Shown: positions 12,701 to 22,600 of the stretch, piece after piece
Numbering within the stretch: the stretch's first letter is position 1
Layout: every line of letters starts with the position of its first letter
Assembly: GCA_003260075.1 (NCBI GenBank)
Contig: QLIY01000159.1
Location: 13,007 to 77,006, forward strand
From: Phallusia mammillata
Taxonomy: Eukaryota > Chordata > Ascidiacea > Phlebobranchia > Ascidiidae
DNA: 64,000 nt
Direction of reading: 5' to 3'
Made by a program: the position numbers and the translations under genes
The notes under the pieces: generated by a model
What the model saw: the letters and a program-made list of their open reading frames with translations, nothing else
What the model was told of the DNA's origin: nothing
Databases searched by the model: none

Positions 12701-15700
12701 CCTAATGGCAATCAATATCGAGTTAAGGACGTGGCCAGCTGTAATTAATCTTCTTTGTCCTTGTTAACTTGTCATGTCACGAACCGAGCTTCGTCCATTT
12801 ACGGCAAATTAAAAATCTTGTCTGGACAACTTGACCGTATGCCCCATAGGAGAGGTGTGAAGAAAAGTGTAATATCGTTTTTTTTCTGCAGAACCACCGA
12901 GTAAACCGATCCTTCTCGAATCATTAGTCAACAAAACCGAAGTCATACTAACCTGGAATGAACCTCAAGAAAATGGCGGACGAGCTGACATCACGTATAC
13001 GTAAGGAATAGATCTTAAAAATATTAAAAATAAGTTAATTTTTATTCTTTGTAGCTTAGTTATACACTCTTACTTATGGGGTTCTATATGAAATATCCGA
13101 GCAAATGAAAATGTCAATATACCAAACTGTATAATTTGCTTACAGCGTGTCTTGCCAACGTTGCGACTCCACTTTCACCTTATGCGACGCTTGTTTGCGA
13201 AAAGTCGATTTCTTTCCCCGTAAATATCGCCTTACCACTGGACGCGTCATTGTCAAAGATCTTTCACCGTTCACTTACTACAAGTTTGAGGTGAGAATCG
13301 GTTTAACCAACCACCTCTTTTGGCGATCACTGTAAAAACATTTTTCTGAATACTTTGTTTTCTGTTTAAGGTTTACTCGTTCAATGGCGTTTCAAGTTCC
13401 AGCGGATTGGAACCGAAGTTTGCAGAAATAACACTCAAGACAAATCAAGCAGGTGCATATTTTCTTGATTAAATCGGTTTAGAAGTAACATTGATTAACA
13501 TTCAGTAAATATTTTAAAGAAAAGAGATAATTTAAAAAAAGGTCAGTTGCCTTCTGCTATGGTTGCATTTTTAAAATTCAAAATTGTCCCTCAATATTCG
13601 ATCAATGTCGTTGGTTTTTACTTACATTCGCCAACTTAAGAGGCCATCAATAAGACAAACTGGTGCATGACATGGCGGCAGAATGACGTCAAGTGATCTT
13701 AGTGCGTCCGCTTTTTGGAAATAAAGCACACTCGAAGATAAATGTTTGTCGCGACGAAGAGGGTTTAAATCGGACTTGGGAATTGCAACCACATTGGTCA
13801 AATACGGGCGATTGTTGATTTGGGTCAAACCTCCCCGCTGTTTTGGCTGGGGTCGTATTTATTCTGGGGATATGTATGCAATCGGAGATAGGTCTATTAA
13901 ACGTTCATTTAGAAAAAGTTCAAATATTTAGTTTTCGGGCATTGATAATGGCAAAGTTGCTTTGTTTTTCTTACATGATTTTCTTAAAACTGATGTGTTT
14001 TGTGGCTTGAGACGCTGTTGACAAACTTGTTAGAAACGCTTCGGATCATTCCAAATGACCTAGCTAAATAATTCACTCTTGTACGCAGCACCATCTCCCG
14101 TTTATCCAGTTCGCATAATGTCAACCACTAGCGGCAAAGTTGAGCTACAGTGGGATCGGCCACCAAGTCGGGTTTCTGTTGTTGATTACCAGATACGCTA
14201 CTCAAGTGTCCACGACACTCGTACCAACGTCACCAAAGATCTTCACTTTAAACTTACTAATCTTAAGCCCTCTACATCATATACAGTTCAGGTTGGTTCC
14301 ATAGTATTTATCGTTTCAAACAGATTGGTTGTGTAGTATGATCTAAGTTTGTATTTATTGTCTGCATGGCAATGCAAAATTTGTGTTTCGTATTTCAGGT
14401 TCGTGCCCGCAGCAAGGCTGGTTTTGGTTTGTTCGGCCGCAAGTCAGCTTTTCGCACCAAACCCAAAGTTCGTGTTACCATAATTCCAGTCCACGACAAC
14501 CTTTTGCCCCATGCCGACTTTGAAACTCAAACTAAAGCAGTAGAAGTGAGCCAGATAAACGATGAAGTCAACACGATCACCAAACCTATGCCGGACCGCA
14601 ACCAATTGATACTTGCTATAGTTGTGACGTGTAGCCTTCTGGTGATCGCAATTGGAGTCCTTCTCATTCTTTACGGACGGAGAAGACGATACGCGAAATC
14701 CGCCGTTGCCGATTTCGAAAAGTATCCGGGATTTATCAACAGCTCCGGTAAGTCAAATGTGCCCTCCGCACTGTCAAACCAAATACACTATGAGTAAGTT
14801 TTAACTGTTGGTTGTTTGTGTTTAGTGGATTTGATCAGCACCAAAACATATGTTGACCCAAGCACATACGAAGATCCTTACTCAGCCGTTCAGCAATTTG
14901 CAAACGAAATTGACTATAGATTTGTCAAAATTGAGCAAGTGATTGGAAAAGGTAAATATTTGGACTCAATTAACTCCTTGTAAGAAACTCTCGAAAATAC
15001 TTCAATTTTTCACTGATCTGTTCAGGTGAATTCGGTGAGGTGTGCAAAGGAGTGCTTACACCATCGTGCCAAGCGGTTGCCATCAAGACTCTCAAAGCTG
15101 GTTACAGCAACCAGGAAAAACTCGACTTCCTCAGCGAAGCGTCGATCATGGGACAATTCGAACATCCCAATGTTATAAGACTGGAGGGAGTTGTAACCAG
15201 AAGTCGACCGCTCATGATCATCACGGAATTCATGCAACATGGGTCGTTGGATGATTACCTCAGGGTATGTGAATATAATGCACAAAGTTAGCAAAAAAGC
15301 CGTAACTTTAAGATCGATTTGTTTGAAAAGTGCTGGTCGGATGTTAAACATGTATTATTTGCACAGGCGAACGAAGGAAAAATTCCTGTTGAAAAACTGA
15401 CACAATTTCTACACAATATTGCGTCTGGAATGAAATATCTTTCCGACATGGGATACGTCCATCGGGATCTGGCTGCCCGTAATGTTCTTGTTGATTCTGA
15501 TCTTGTTTGCAAAGTATCCGATTTTGGACTAAGTCGGGTGTTGGAAGAAGTTGGGGATGAAGAAATGGCTATGTACACCACTAGGGTAAGTTCAGCGGTT
15601 TACCGAACAGCTTCACAACGTAGGCATTTCTGAATCATGAATTGCATTGCCAAAAATTGCCATTTACTGAATGTTTTGTAATGAATTCTCTATTTGCAAT

Positions 15701-16763
15701 TGATTAACGTTGACCTTTTTTCTGAAGGGAGGCATGATTCCAATCCGCTGGACGGCGCCAGAGGCAATTACGCAACGCACATTTAGCTCATCTAGTGACG
15801 TATGGAGTTACGGCATAGTGACGTGGGAGATACTTTCGTACGGAGAGAGACCTTACTGGGAGATGTCTAACCAAGACGTAAGTCGTTTAAAAATTTTTGC
15901 ACATATAGTCTTATTTAAAATAATTTATAAATGAGGATTTTGATGCAAACAACCGATGAAAATTTCGGACAGGTATAAACAAAACCTTTTTACAGGTGGT
16001 GCATTTCGTGGATAGTGGATATCGTCTTCCAGCCCCTTGTTATTGCCCCAGAATCCTTCATTGCATGATGCTGGATTGTTGGAACAGAGATCGTACGCAC
16101 CGACCTACATTTAAACACTTGGTGTCGCAATTAAACCGTTTCTTAAATGACGGCCTGTGTTTCAACGATACCATCAACAACAGGTACTTACAAAAAACAT
16201 TTGTTCAAATACAAAATGTCCTTATACGTGTTACATACTTTTTGTTATTAATGGGTTTGTTACAAGTAAAATACTGTTTAACACCCCCTTTTTCCGTTCA
16301 GGCCTTACAGAGAACAGGAAGATTGCATTCCTGAACTATTGGATCTTTCTTCACTTGGTCAGTGGCTTGAACAAATGCATCTTCTCCAACACAAACCTGC
16401 GATGCTTAGAAGCGGATGTGTAACTGCTGAACAAATAATGCGACTTAGTCTGAGGTATAAATCAACAAAACAAATTATTGCTTTTAGTATGTTTTGACCA
16501 AGGCGTAACGCTAAAAGTATTAAGCCAATAGTTTTGCCCCAACAAATAGTCATCGTTACGAATTGTTCAATATTAACAACCAAACGTTTTGAGATAACGA
16601 AGTATAGTAAGTTTTGCGTTTGATTTTAAATTAACTATTTTTTTGCAGTGAGCTTGAAATCATGGGCATCGAAGACCCACGTCACATTCAAACTATTCTT
16701 CACGAAGCGCAAGTTTTACGTCAAAAGATAGAGGAAGTGAACAACAAAGGGATTGCTGTGTGA
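3702..16763 (+). CDS. Eph: Eph receptor tyrosine kinase, gene A (complete, 20 exons)
   Basis: Receptor tyrosine kinase for membrane-bound ephrins; single-pass plasma-membrane protein. Join: 3702-3771, 4074-4135, 5391-5548, 5618-5738, 5862-5972, 6100-6274, 6826-6933, 12185-12340, 12892-13000, 13146-13290, 13371-13452, 14089-14291, 14399-14747, 14826-14951, 15026-15264, 15367-15585, 15728-15877, 15996-16183, 16302-16454, 16649-16763. The exons total 3039 nt, exactly 1012 codons plus TGA. Domains: signal peptide 1-22, ephrin-binding 23-225, Cys-rich 233-320, FN3 321-432 and 433-535, membrane helix about 570-592, juxtamembrane Tyr625/Tyr631, kinase about 652-910, SAM about 932-1000, tail GIAV. 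Catalytic residues are intact: GKGEFGEV loop, Lys679, HRDLAARN at 770-777, DFG at 790-792. Oddities: an extra VGDEEM stretch in the activation loop, GGM where B and C have GGK, and a kinase-SAM linker of only a few residues. It is the most divergent of the three paralogues. The start is the only ATG giving a signal peptide in frame with exon 2. Confidence 0.95.
4074..4135 (+). CDS. Eph: Eph A exon 2 (start of ephrin-binding domain)
   Basis: Follows a cag acceptor. Encodes [16 protein letters not shown], the N-terminal Eph signature (E-x-L-L/M-D-T-x-x-x-x-D-L-G-W). Ends in phase 0 at gtaaga. Confidence 0.93.
4136..5390 (+). other. Eph: Eph A intron 2
   Basis: 1255 nt between exons 2 and 3. 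Small open frames on both strands show no family similarity. I see no mobile element or RNA gene in it. Confidence 0.85.
5391..5548 (+). CDS. Eph: Eph A exon 3 (ephrin-binding domain)
   Basis: Starts TGG after tttag. Encodes residues 45-96 including FQVCRI and [12 protein letters not shown], the core Eph ligand-binding motif. Length 158 nt, the same as exon 3 of B and C. The donor gtttgt is non-consensus but also occurs in gene B. Confidence 0.95.
5618..5738 (+). CDS. Eph: Eph A exon 4 (ephrin-binding domain)
   Basis: Completes the split Arg codon and encodes [20 protein letters not shown], the conserved Cys-bearing strand of the Eph ligand-binding domain. Ends in phase 0. Confidence 0.95.
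5862..5972 (+). CDS. Eph: Eph A exon 5 (ephrin-binding domain)
   Basis: 111 nt, phase 0 at both ends. Encodes [10 protein letters not shown] through GLYVAFQ, a hallmark segment of Eph ligand-binding domains. Confidence 0.95.
6100..6274 (+). CDS. Eph: Eph A exon 6 (end of ephrin-binding domain)
   Basis: Encodes [18 protein letters not shown] through [15 protein letters not shown]. It ends in phase 1, whereas exon 6 of B and C ends in phase 0, so this junction has shifted between the paralogues. Confidence 0.93.
6826..6933 (+). CDS. Eph: Eph A exon 7 (Cys-rich, first EGF-like part)
   Basis: Encodes [20 protein letters not shown], matching the Eph Cys-rich region that follows the ligand-binding domain. 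It is followed by the longest intron of the gene (5251 nt). Confidence 0.93.
10661..11106. mobile_element. hAT-like MITE with 8-bp target-site duplication
   Basis: Element 10669-11098 (430 bp) has terminal inverted repeats CAGAGTTGCAAG (10669-10680) and CTTGCAACTCTG (11087-11098), flanked by the direct repeat GTTCTGGC at 10661-10668 and 11099-11106. An 8-bp duplication with CAG...CTG ends is the hAT superfamily hallmark. Subterminal regions (about 10681-10742 and 11005-11086) are packed with TTCGGGCCGGG-type units. No transposase frame is present, so it is non-autonomous. Confidence 0.88.
10681..10742. repeat. GGGCCGGGTTC minisatellite inside the MITE (left)
   Basis: Degenerate repeats of TTCGGGCCGGG; similar units recur near the right end at about 11005-11086. 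They sit just inside the terminal inverted repeats, where transposase-binding subterminal repeats occur in hAT elements. Confidence 0.8.
12185..12340 (+). CDS. Eph: Eph A exon 8 (ephrin-receptor-like Cys-rich)
   Basis: Encodes [20 protein letters not shown] and RCKDGFFRA, the ephrin-receptor-like (GCC2/GCC3-type) Cys module. 156 nt, identical in length to exon 8 of B and C. Confidence 0.94.
12892..13000 (+). CDS. Eph: Eph A exon 9 (FN3-1, N-terminal part)
   Basis: Encodes [20 protein letters not shown] then [11 protein letters not shown], the opening strands of the first fibronectin III domain. 109 nt in all three paralogues; ends in phase 2. Confidence 0.93.
13146..13290 (+). CDS. Eph: Eph A exon 10 (FN3-1, Cys-containing part)
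   Basis: Encodes [20 protein letters not shown] and [10 protein letters not shown]. The C-x-x-C and C-x-x-C pattern is characteristic of the first FN3 of Eph receptors. 145 nt in all three paralogues. Confidence 0.94.
13371..13452 (+). CDS. Eph: Eph A exon 11 (end of FN3-1)
   Basis: Encodes [12 protein letters not shown] through ITLKTNQA, the last strand of FN3-1. At 82 nt it is shorter than in B (94) and C (91) by multiples of three. Confidence 0.93.
14089..14291 (+). CDS. Eph: Eph A exon 12 (FN3-2)
   Basis: Encodes [31 protein letters not shown] and [10 protein letters not shown], a standard fibronectin III domain. It is shorter than in B and C by whole codons. Confidence 0.94.
14399..14747 (+). 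CDS. Eph: Eph A exon 13 (end of FN3-2, stalk, membrane helix)
   Basis: Starts [13 protein letters not shown] (last FN3 strand), then a longer extracellular stalk than in B or C, then a hydrophobic helix at residues 570-592 stopped by GRRRRYAK. Ends in phase 1, unlike phase 2 in B and C. Confidence 0.94.
14826..14951 (+). CDS. Eph: Eph A exon 14 (juxtamembrane segment)
   Basis: Encodes [12 protein letters not shown] with Tyr625 and Tyr631, the two conserved Eph juxtamembrane tyrosines that regulate the kinase and recruit SH2 proteins. Runs into IEQVIGKG at the start of the kinase. Confidence 0.95.
15026..15264 (+). CDS. Eph: Eph A exon 15 (kinase N-lobe)
   Basis: Completes GKGEFGEV and encodes [11 protein letters not shown] (catalytic Lys679), [19 protein letters not shown] and [16 protein letters not shown] with a Thr gatekeeper. 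Confidence 0.96.
15367..15585 (+). CDS. Eph: Eph A exon 16 (kinase catalytic loop and activation loop)
   Basis: Encodes [23 protein letters not shown] and the activation-loop Tyr808. Compared with B and C it carries an added VGDEEM-type stretch (219 versus 210 nt). Confidence 0.96.
15728..15877 (+). CDS. Eph: Eph A exon 17 (kinase C-lobe, APE region)
   Basis: 150 nt, phase 0 at both ends. Encodes [14 protein letters not shown] and [20 protein letters not shown]. Met replaces the Lys found in B and C after GG. Confidence 0.96.
15996..16183 (+). CDS. Eph: Eph A exon 18 (kinase C-lobe end)
   Basis: Encodes [28 protein letters not shown] and the last kinase helix. LPAPCYCP differs from LPAPMDCP in B and C. 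188 nt in all three. Confidence 0.95.
16302..16454 (+). CDS. Eph: Eph A exon 19 (short linker, first half of SAM)
   Basis: Encodes [20 protein letters not shown] and [14 protein letters not shown], the first SAM helices. It is 153 nt against 333 (B) and 267 (C), because nearly the whole linker is absent. Confidence 0.93.
16649..16763 (+). CDS. Eph: Eph A exon 20 (second half of SAM, C-terminus)
   Basis: Encodes [20 protein letters not shown] and the C-terminus NNKGIAV followed by TGA. The last residues fit a PDZ-ligand pattern shared with B and C. Confidence 0.94.
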
Positions 16764-19575
16764 ATTGAATCTTTTCGACACATAACGTGGGAAACCGCCC
16801 TTGGAAGCCGAGAGGTCTGAGATGTTCGAGGCGAAACTCAGAGGGAAGATATCAAGTCGAATCCCACCCCCACCTACCCACCAACTCACATCACACTTGT
16901 GTTATACAATAGCGGCCGGTCCGCTTGATTTTCACTTCACTTCAATTATTTCACTGTGTGTTTTGGTCATCTGCTTTGCTCGAAGCCTCAAAGACAATCT
17001 GTTTTGAGTTCCTTTTACCGATCACCTTACGTTTTTCGTGTTAACGTTTTTTTCTCCTTGTGTAATTAATTGGATATTGTTAAAGATGCCAATCCGTCAT
17101 CCGTCATGGCACTGTTTTGCTTTATAGTCGCCGACACAACGCTTATTACACTGGGAGGTCCCAACACTCATGCGCTTCCACTGTTTACTGCATGTACACC
17201 ACACAATAATTAAGCTTAAACCCACACACACCTTCAATTTATCTATATCTACCGGATAAAGGTCTTAACCTTAACCATGCACAGCGCGACACCAATATTA
17301 TTAAGCGTTGCGTAACTTAACTGCAAGGGACCTTATGTAACAAGTCACATCTGGAAAAATTCGCGTTCGGAATTGCGACTGTTTATTTCGCTGCGTATCA
17401 GCTATATCCAGTCTATTAAACGTTAGAAGGCGAATGTTGCCTTCCGATATTGCAGGGTGTAACCTAAAATTTTGTAAAGATTTTTATTTGTCTTGAAAAT
17501 ATTGCATTGGATATTTCTTCGTTGTTTGACAACGGCATTTGCTTCTTGTTGTTTGAGTGAAATGAACTTGAAATATAAAATAACACGCGAGTTGATGGTG
17601 TGAGTTTAAAAATTTCAAAAAAAAGTGTGTTAGAGGCCAGTGACACAAAATTGTCAACAGGTAGGGTTTATTCGATAACTAATTTTCCAAATAAAATGCA
17701 GGGATGTGCAAGAGCTAATTGGTTTATGTAAACCCAGGTTTGTTAGGTATGTTAAATAATCTGGGATTGCTCTATGACTAAAACGGCATCGCAGTTCAGA
17801 CCATCTCTTCCTTTTCTACGTCACGTAAACGTACAGCTATAGTACAATTGAAACACCTTTAATGACTTTACCAATAGTGGTCTATTTCCCTGTTCTTTTT
17901 CGGTCAGTGCAGTGCCAAAACAGTGTTTTTTACGAGTAGTATGAATCGGAATGTTTTTTACTTTAACACGCCAGAGGTAAATTTGCTGAAGTATTTTTCA
18001 GTTCGAAACTCAACATTAAAATAAAAGTTACATAAACATTATTGACTTTTACATGCTTATATTGTCGTTTTTGTCTATGCATACGTACCAGTAAAACGTG
18101 ACTTTGAACTTATACGTATCTTTCACCTGCCGCAAAAAATCACGATGTTTGTAGAAAAAGTTCCAACTTGCAAAATTGTAATTGTTTGGTTTTAAGACAT
18201 TCCCGAAATCTCTGGGAAATTATTTTTTGTTTGACAAATTCGGCAGGAGAGGACGGTAATTCATGATTCATCGCAAACAGATGTGGGGTCGTTTCGTTTT
18301 CACACACCGACTGTGATCTGGCTTCACCTGAAGGGGAAAAGACAGCAATAGTCAGCAGCGCACAAAGAATGTGGAAGTTGTAAAACGTGGGCGTGATTGG
18401 CCAGTTTAATCAGGTTGCCTATTCGACAGATTTCGTCAGTCAGCTTGCGTCGTAGAAAGGGGCCATTTGACGAACCTATTGTGTGGCGATTGTCATTGGC
18501 AGAACGTGTACAGATTAACGCGGATTAAAAGAGCAAGTAGATTAAGCTGTCGTTGTCACGGAGATGTGGGTCGCACAAACAGGAAGCCTGCAGTTTGGTT
18601 TTCCCGGGTCTGTGTTAATTCGCACCACACCTGTGATATGACAGCGCTGGCCCGCCGGCGTACGAGAAAATGTTAAATGATATCAATGCGGCTTTGGAAA
18701 ACTACATCATAGTTGCGTGACGTTAAGCAGGACTGGGTCGTCTCAAGAATAGCTTTTCGTCAACTTAGTATAGTGTTCTCTGTTTATGCATGACATGTTG
18801 CACTTTTAACATAATCTCTGAGTTTTGGTTTGTCCAACTTCTGTATCCGTTTGTTTGTTAAAAAAGGTTTACCGGTGTCCATATATAAATACGACATACA
18901 TACAAAATATTCAGAGGATTGATTATATTATTCCGATATGGTTTTAAGCATCGCTGCAGTAAAATATAGAGAAAAATTGTTGGAATATCTGTGCGGGTGT
19001 CGGTCCGAAATCGAGAGAATGTGGGCGAAAAAGGCTTGAAGAAAAGAGAAGATGCTTTTTCTATGCGCTCTGTTCCCAGAGTGCCACTTGCAATGTCCCG
19101 CATAGTAAGGCAGCAAAACGAGCTTTGTTTTGTTATTGCGTGGTCAGTTTTTCACGTTAAGTACAGCACACGTAGTATGTAATGCTGTTATTTGTCTCAA
19201 GGCCTCTGACAGTTTGAGTCGATTTGATATTTAAACAGGTTGAAGTGGAATACAATGGCTTTGTTGTCGTTGTGTTTGTTCAGTTCGATTGGCATGAGAG
19301 GACAGATAAACTTTAAGAGATAAAACAACAAGGAAACCTAGAAAATAATTAACATGTACGTGAAATGTCGCAACTAATTCAATATGTATTCAACAGGACT
19401 GCAGACAGCAATCTGTCGCCACCAGAGAAAAACAACGCTGAGTAAACGAATGCTTTAAACATTGTGTGGGCGTGAAAAAGCGGATTGGCGCCAAGTTCAA
19501 GATTACACAACAGTGGAAATACCTTGCTTAGTGGAAATATTATATGCATCAAAACTGTGATATAACTTTTGCATA
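16764..19575. other. Intergenic region between Eph A and Eph B
   Basis: 2.8 kb containing the 3' UTR of A and presumably the promoter of B. Poly(A)-signal candidates are ATTAAA at 17415-17420 and AATAAA at 17690-17695. A TATATAAAT stretch at 18882-18890 is a weak promoter candidate for B. No gene seen. Confidence 0.7.
17690..17695 (+). terminator. Candidate poly(A) signal, Eph A
   Basis: AATAAA about 0.93 kb after the stop codon of gene A; ATTAAA at 17415-17420 is a nearer alternative. Confidence 0.35.
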
Positions 19576-19672
19576 ATGTCGTCTAAGAGAAGACATTCTT
19601 TGGTCAGTCTACAAAATGCGATCGCCCTATTGTTGCTAGCGGCGATTGTGAACCTAACAAGCGGAAAAGAAG
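19576..19672 (+). CDS. Eph: Eph B exon 1 (signal peptide)
   Basis: Encodes [13 protein letters not shown] then a hydrophobic core ([16 protein letters not shown]) and KE. A basic N-terminus plus hydrophobic run fits a signal peptide. Donor gtgagt, phase 1, as in gene A. Confidence 0.85.
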
Positions 19673-22600
19673 GTGAGTGCTTTCAAATCAGAATTGTCCA
19701 CACCTACTTTGTCATTGTTGTCAGTTGTCACGCAAATCGTTTTCGGAATAGCTAAACTTAGAGATGGTCGAAGCAGTTTCCTGACCAGGACGTTTAATTA
19801 GCGTTTCCAGTCAAGTCGCTTCATAAACCCATTGAACGCTACTGTTAAAAGCTAATTTAATCCGTCGGCGCAGAGTTTCGCGATCCGGTAATAACCAGGC
19901 GTTTGCGGAAAGTTCAATTAGCAAGACTTCGCAGATGTATGTGAAAATACCGCCTACCGACAAAGTGTTGGCCGAACCTGTCGTGGGAGCGTTTCTCATA
20001 ATCCTGATAAAAATGTCCAGCTTTGCAAGCAGTGTCGGGTCTGTGCTTGTGAGACATAAACAAAACAATTACTCATTGGGTACAAGCCAATATCAGACCT
20101 TTTCGAATTTTGGTAAAAATACAATAGATTTCACTGGCCTAAAAATAAGTACACGGTTATATATTTGATGGCGTTTGTGTGAAACGTTGCCGCAAAAATG
20201 TACAAAACATTAATTCGTATATCAAGCAGGCTAAACATAAATCTTAACGACCATTCCTACAAATGAAGGGCGGACGCGAAAACGGAAACCTTGGGTTTAT
20301 AGCAAACGTCTTCGAATGAATCACTCGACGTGTACACTAATAGCAAAACACCTTGCTCTCTTGCTTCAACTGTACATGTAGTAACGTCATAGTTCGGACA
20401 GTGAACTGGCATCTCCCAAACGGACGGCCAAGGTATCAGATTACGTGAAACTGTATACAACCCACGCACCCGTCTGCATTTTAGTCAATGCAAGTCGAAA
20501 TGATTGTATATGTGGTGATTTTCTTCTCACCCGTTACTCTAACACGACTCGCAAGTAGCCTAATGCTTGGGGCAAAAACGAGTTAGCTACAGGTTTTGTA
20601 TCGCACAAATGAAGTGGCTTTTTATGTTCGCACAATACCATTGAGCACCTCAAGTTACTTGTGTTTTGGATGCTACTTTAGTTTTTAAGAATCGTCAAAT
20701 GCTAATTTCCGCTATTTACCGTTTAAAATAGTTTCCGTTTTCACGTTTGTTTGTCCACCATTTCCATATTAGCTTTTTTCGACCTAATTACATGCGAACC
20801 TTAGCGTGACCCGATCATGTGCCCATATATCGGTGCTATTCGGACCTCGGGATTAAAGCTAAATACCGTAAACTCCAGCTCAATTTTTATCGCCAGCTTA
20901 ATGCAACCCCAATTAGTATCTCTATGCCACATTGGTGTTAGGCGTTCCACGCGCGCCATAGCGGCACCAGTTCATAAAAATAGCACGGTTTACGATTGCA
21001 ATTACTCCCCTATCACCCGCTATCCAACAAGTTACAACGATATATGAGATCATTCGTGGTTTTTCAAACTACTCAATTTGATTCGATACCCACATTTGAA
21101 TTGCCATGAAAAGTGCTTTGTAGTTTCACCTGCGTTTTTACACATTGTCTTCGTCCGAGTTTCGTGCTTTTTACGACGTGTTCCGTTGTATTTGCTAATG
21201 GGCTGGCTCGTAAAAGTCTGGGCAGACGACGGCGAATTTGCGACGCGACAGGGGTTAGTACGACTTCTTCTCGCACAAAGCGACACTTGGAGTGTTTACC
21301 AATACCCTCAGGTTTCGCACTCTGTCGCTTGGTTCCTTTGTGGCGACAAGAGTGTTTGATTTTAGCGCAATCTTTGTGAGATATTAAAGACAAATTTGTT
21401 TTTCTAGTCTTTCCGAACAAAAACGCATACTTAAAAAAAACTTTCGCATTGTTATGAAAACAAGGCATAACTGTAAAACCAATATTATAGAAACTATTGC
21501 TACATTTTGGCCTTTTGCTGACAAGGTTTTTGGTGCTTGAACTTAGTTCAGTTAAATGATTGCCGAATTTTGAATGAAAGGCAATTTAAATCTTTATATC
21601 ATTAAACCACACCACAAGTATTCCAATTTAAATCAAGTGGTTGCGGGCGGCAGGGCGACTTGTCCGCCATGATTTTGAATTGCAGATTGAAAATACCAAA
21701 TTATTGAGCGTTGTAATATTGCCAAATAGGGAAAGGTTTGATCCCATAAATCTGCCAATTTCTCAAAGGAAATGGCAGCATAGAAAGGTTGACTGTACTG
21801 ACGAAACTCGTTTCTGGCCAATATCGGAAGATAGTTAATGTCGGAGATTTCGTAACACACAAGGCACAAGATTCTGCAGCCGCATGCGCAACACCAGTCA
21901 ATTCGAAGTCTGTGACCGTAATATTTTATAACGAGGTAAATTACAGTCGTCTGTGCTTAGAACATCCTGCCCGCTGCAACATCAATTTCGATGATGACAG
22001 GGTGTCTCTCGTACACCTTCCAACACGTCATACCCTCAGGCAGATCAGCAAGCTGGCCATTCGTAGAGTTGTGTGTGTCGCATCGACTACAATAGCGATA
22101 CGGAGATTGCTATCTCAAAACAGGTTAAAATGAAATTTTTCCCCCGAACAAAGCAACTGACCGACACAGGTGTTAAGGAAGTCGCCATTTCACAATGGCA
22201 TTTTCTATTCATGTCCTAAATGGATCCAACGCATTGTGCACTATATTGAATCAACTCTAAACAACGCTAAGATTTACTATAGTCTTGTGTTTCGTGTGTG
22301 TTTGACAATTTGGTGTTGAACGAGTCTACTCACTTTGTAGATTCGGGCTCGTTATGAAGGGAACAAACCTATTATTGTTCAAAACTTATTTTACTGCAGG
22401 TTTGCTCCCACCTCGAAGCTTCCGGTAGCAAACATGCGCCCTATACCCATTTTTGTTTGATGTTGCCTATATGTTATTATGTGCCGACCTTTCTTGCATT
22501 AATAATTGATTTGACAATTTGTGACCCAAATTGAGGCGCCTGGGCTTGTCCGAAGCTAATAAAGTAGTCATTAAACATACGGTTGTCAAATATTGACTTC

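Noticed and set aside
21050-21468. Overlapping frames including a 131-aa basic minus-strand frame
   Set aside because: In intron 1 of Eph B, no domain and no splice-linked partner exons. The basic bias looks compositional.
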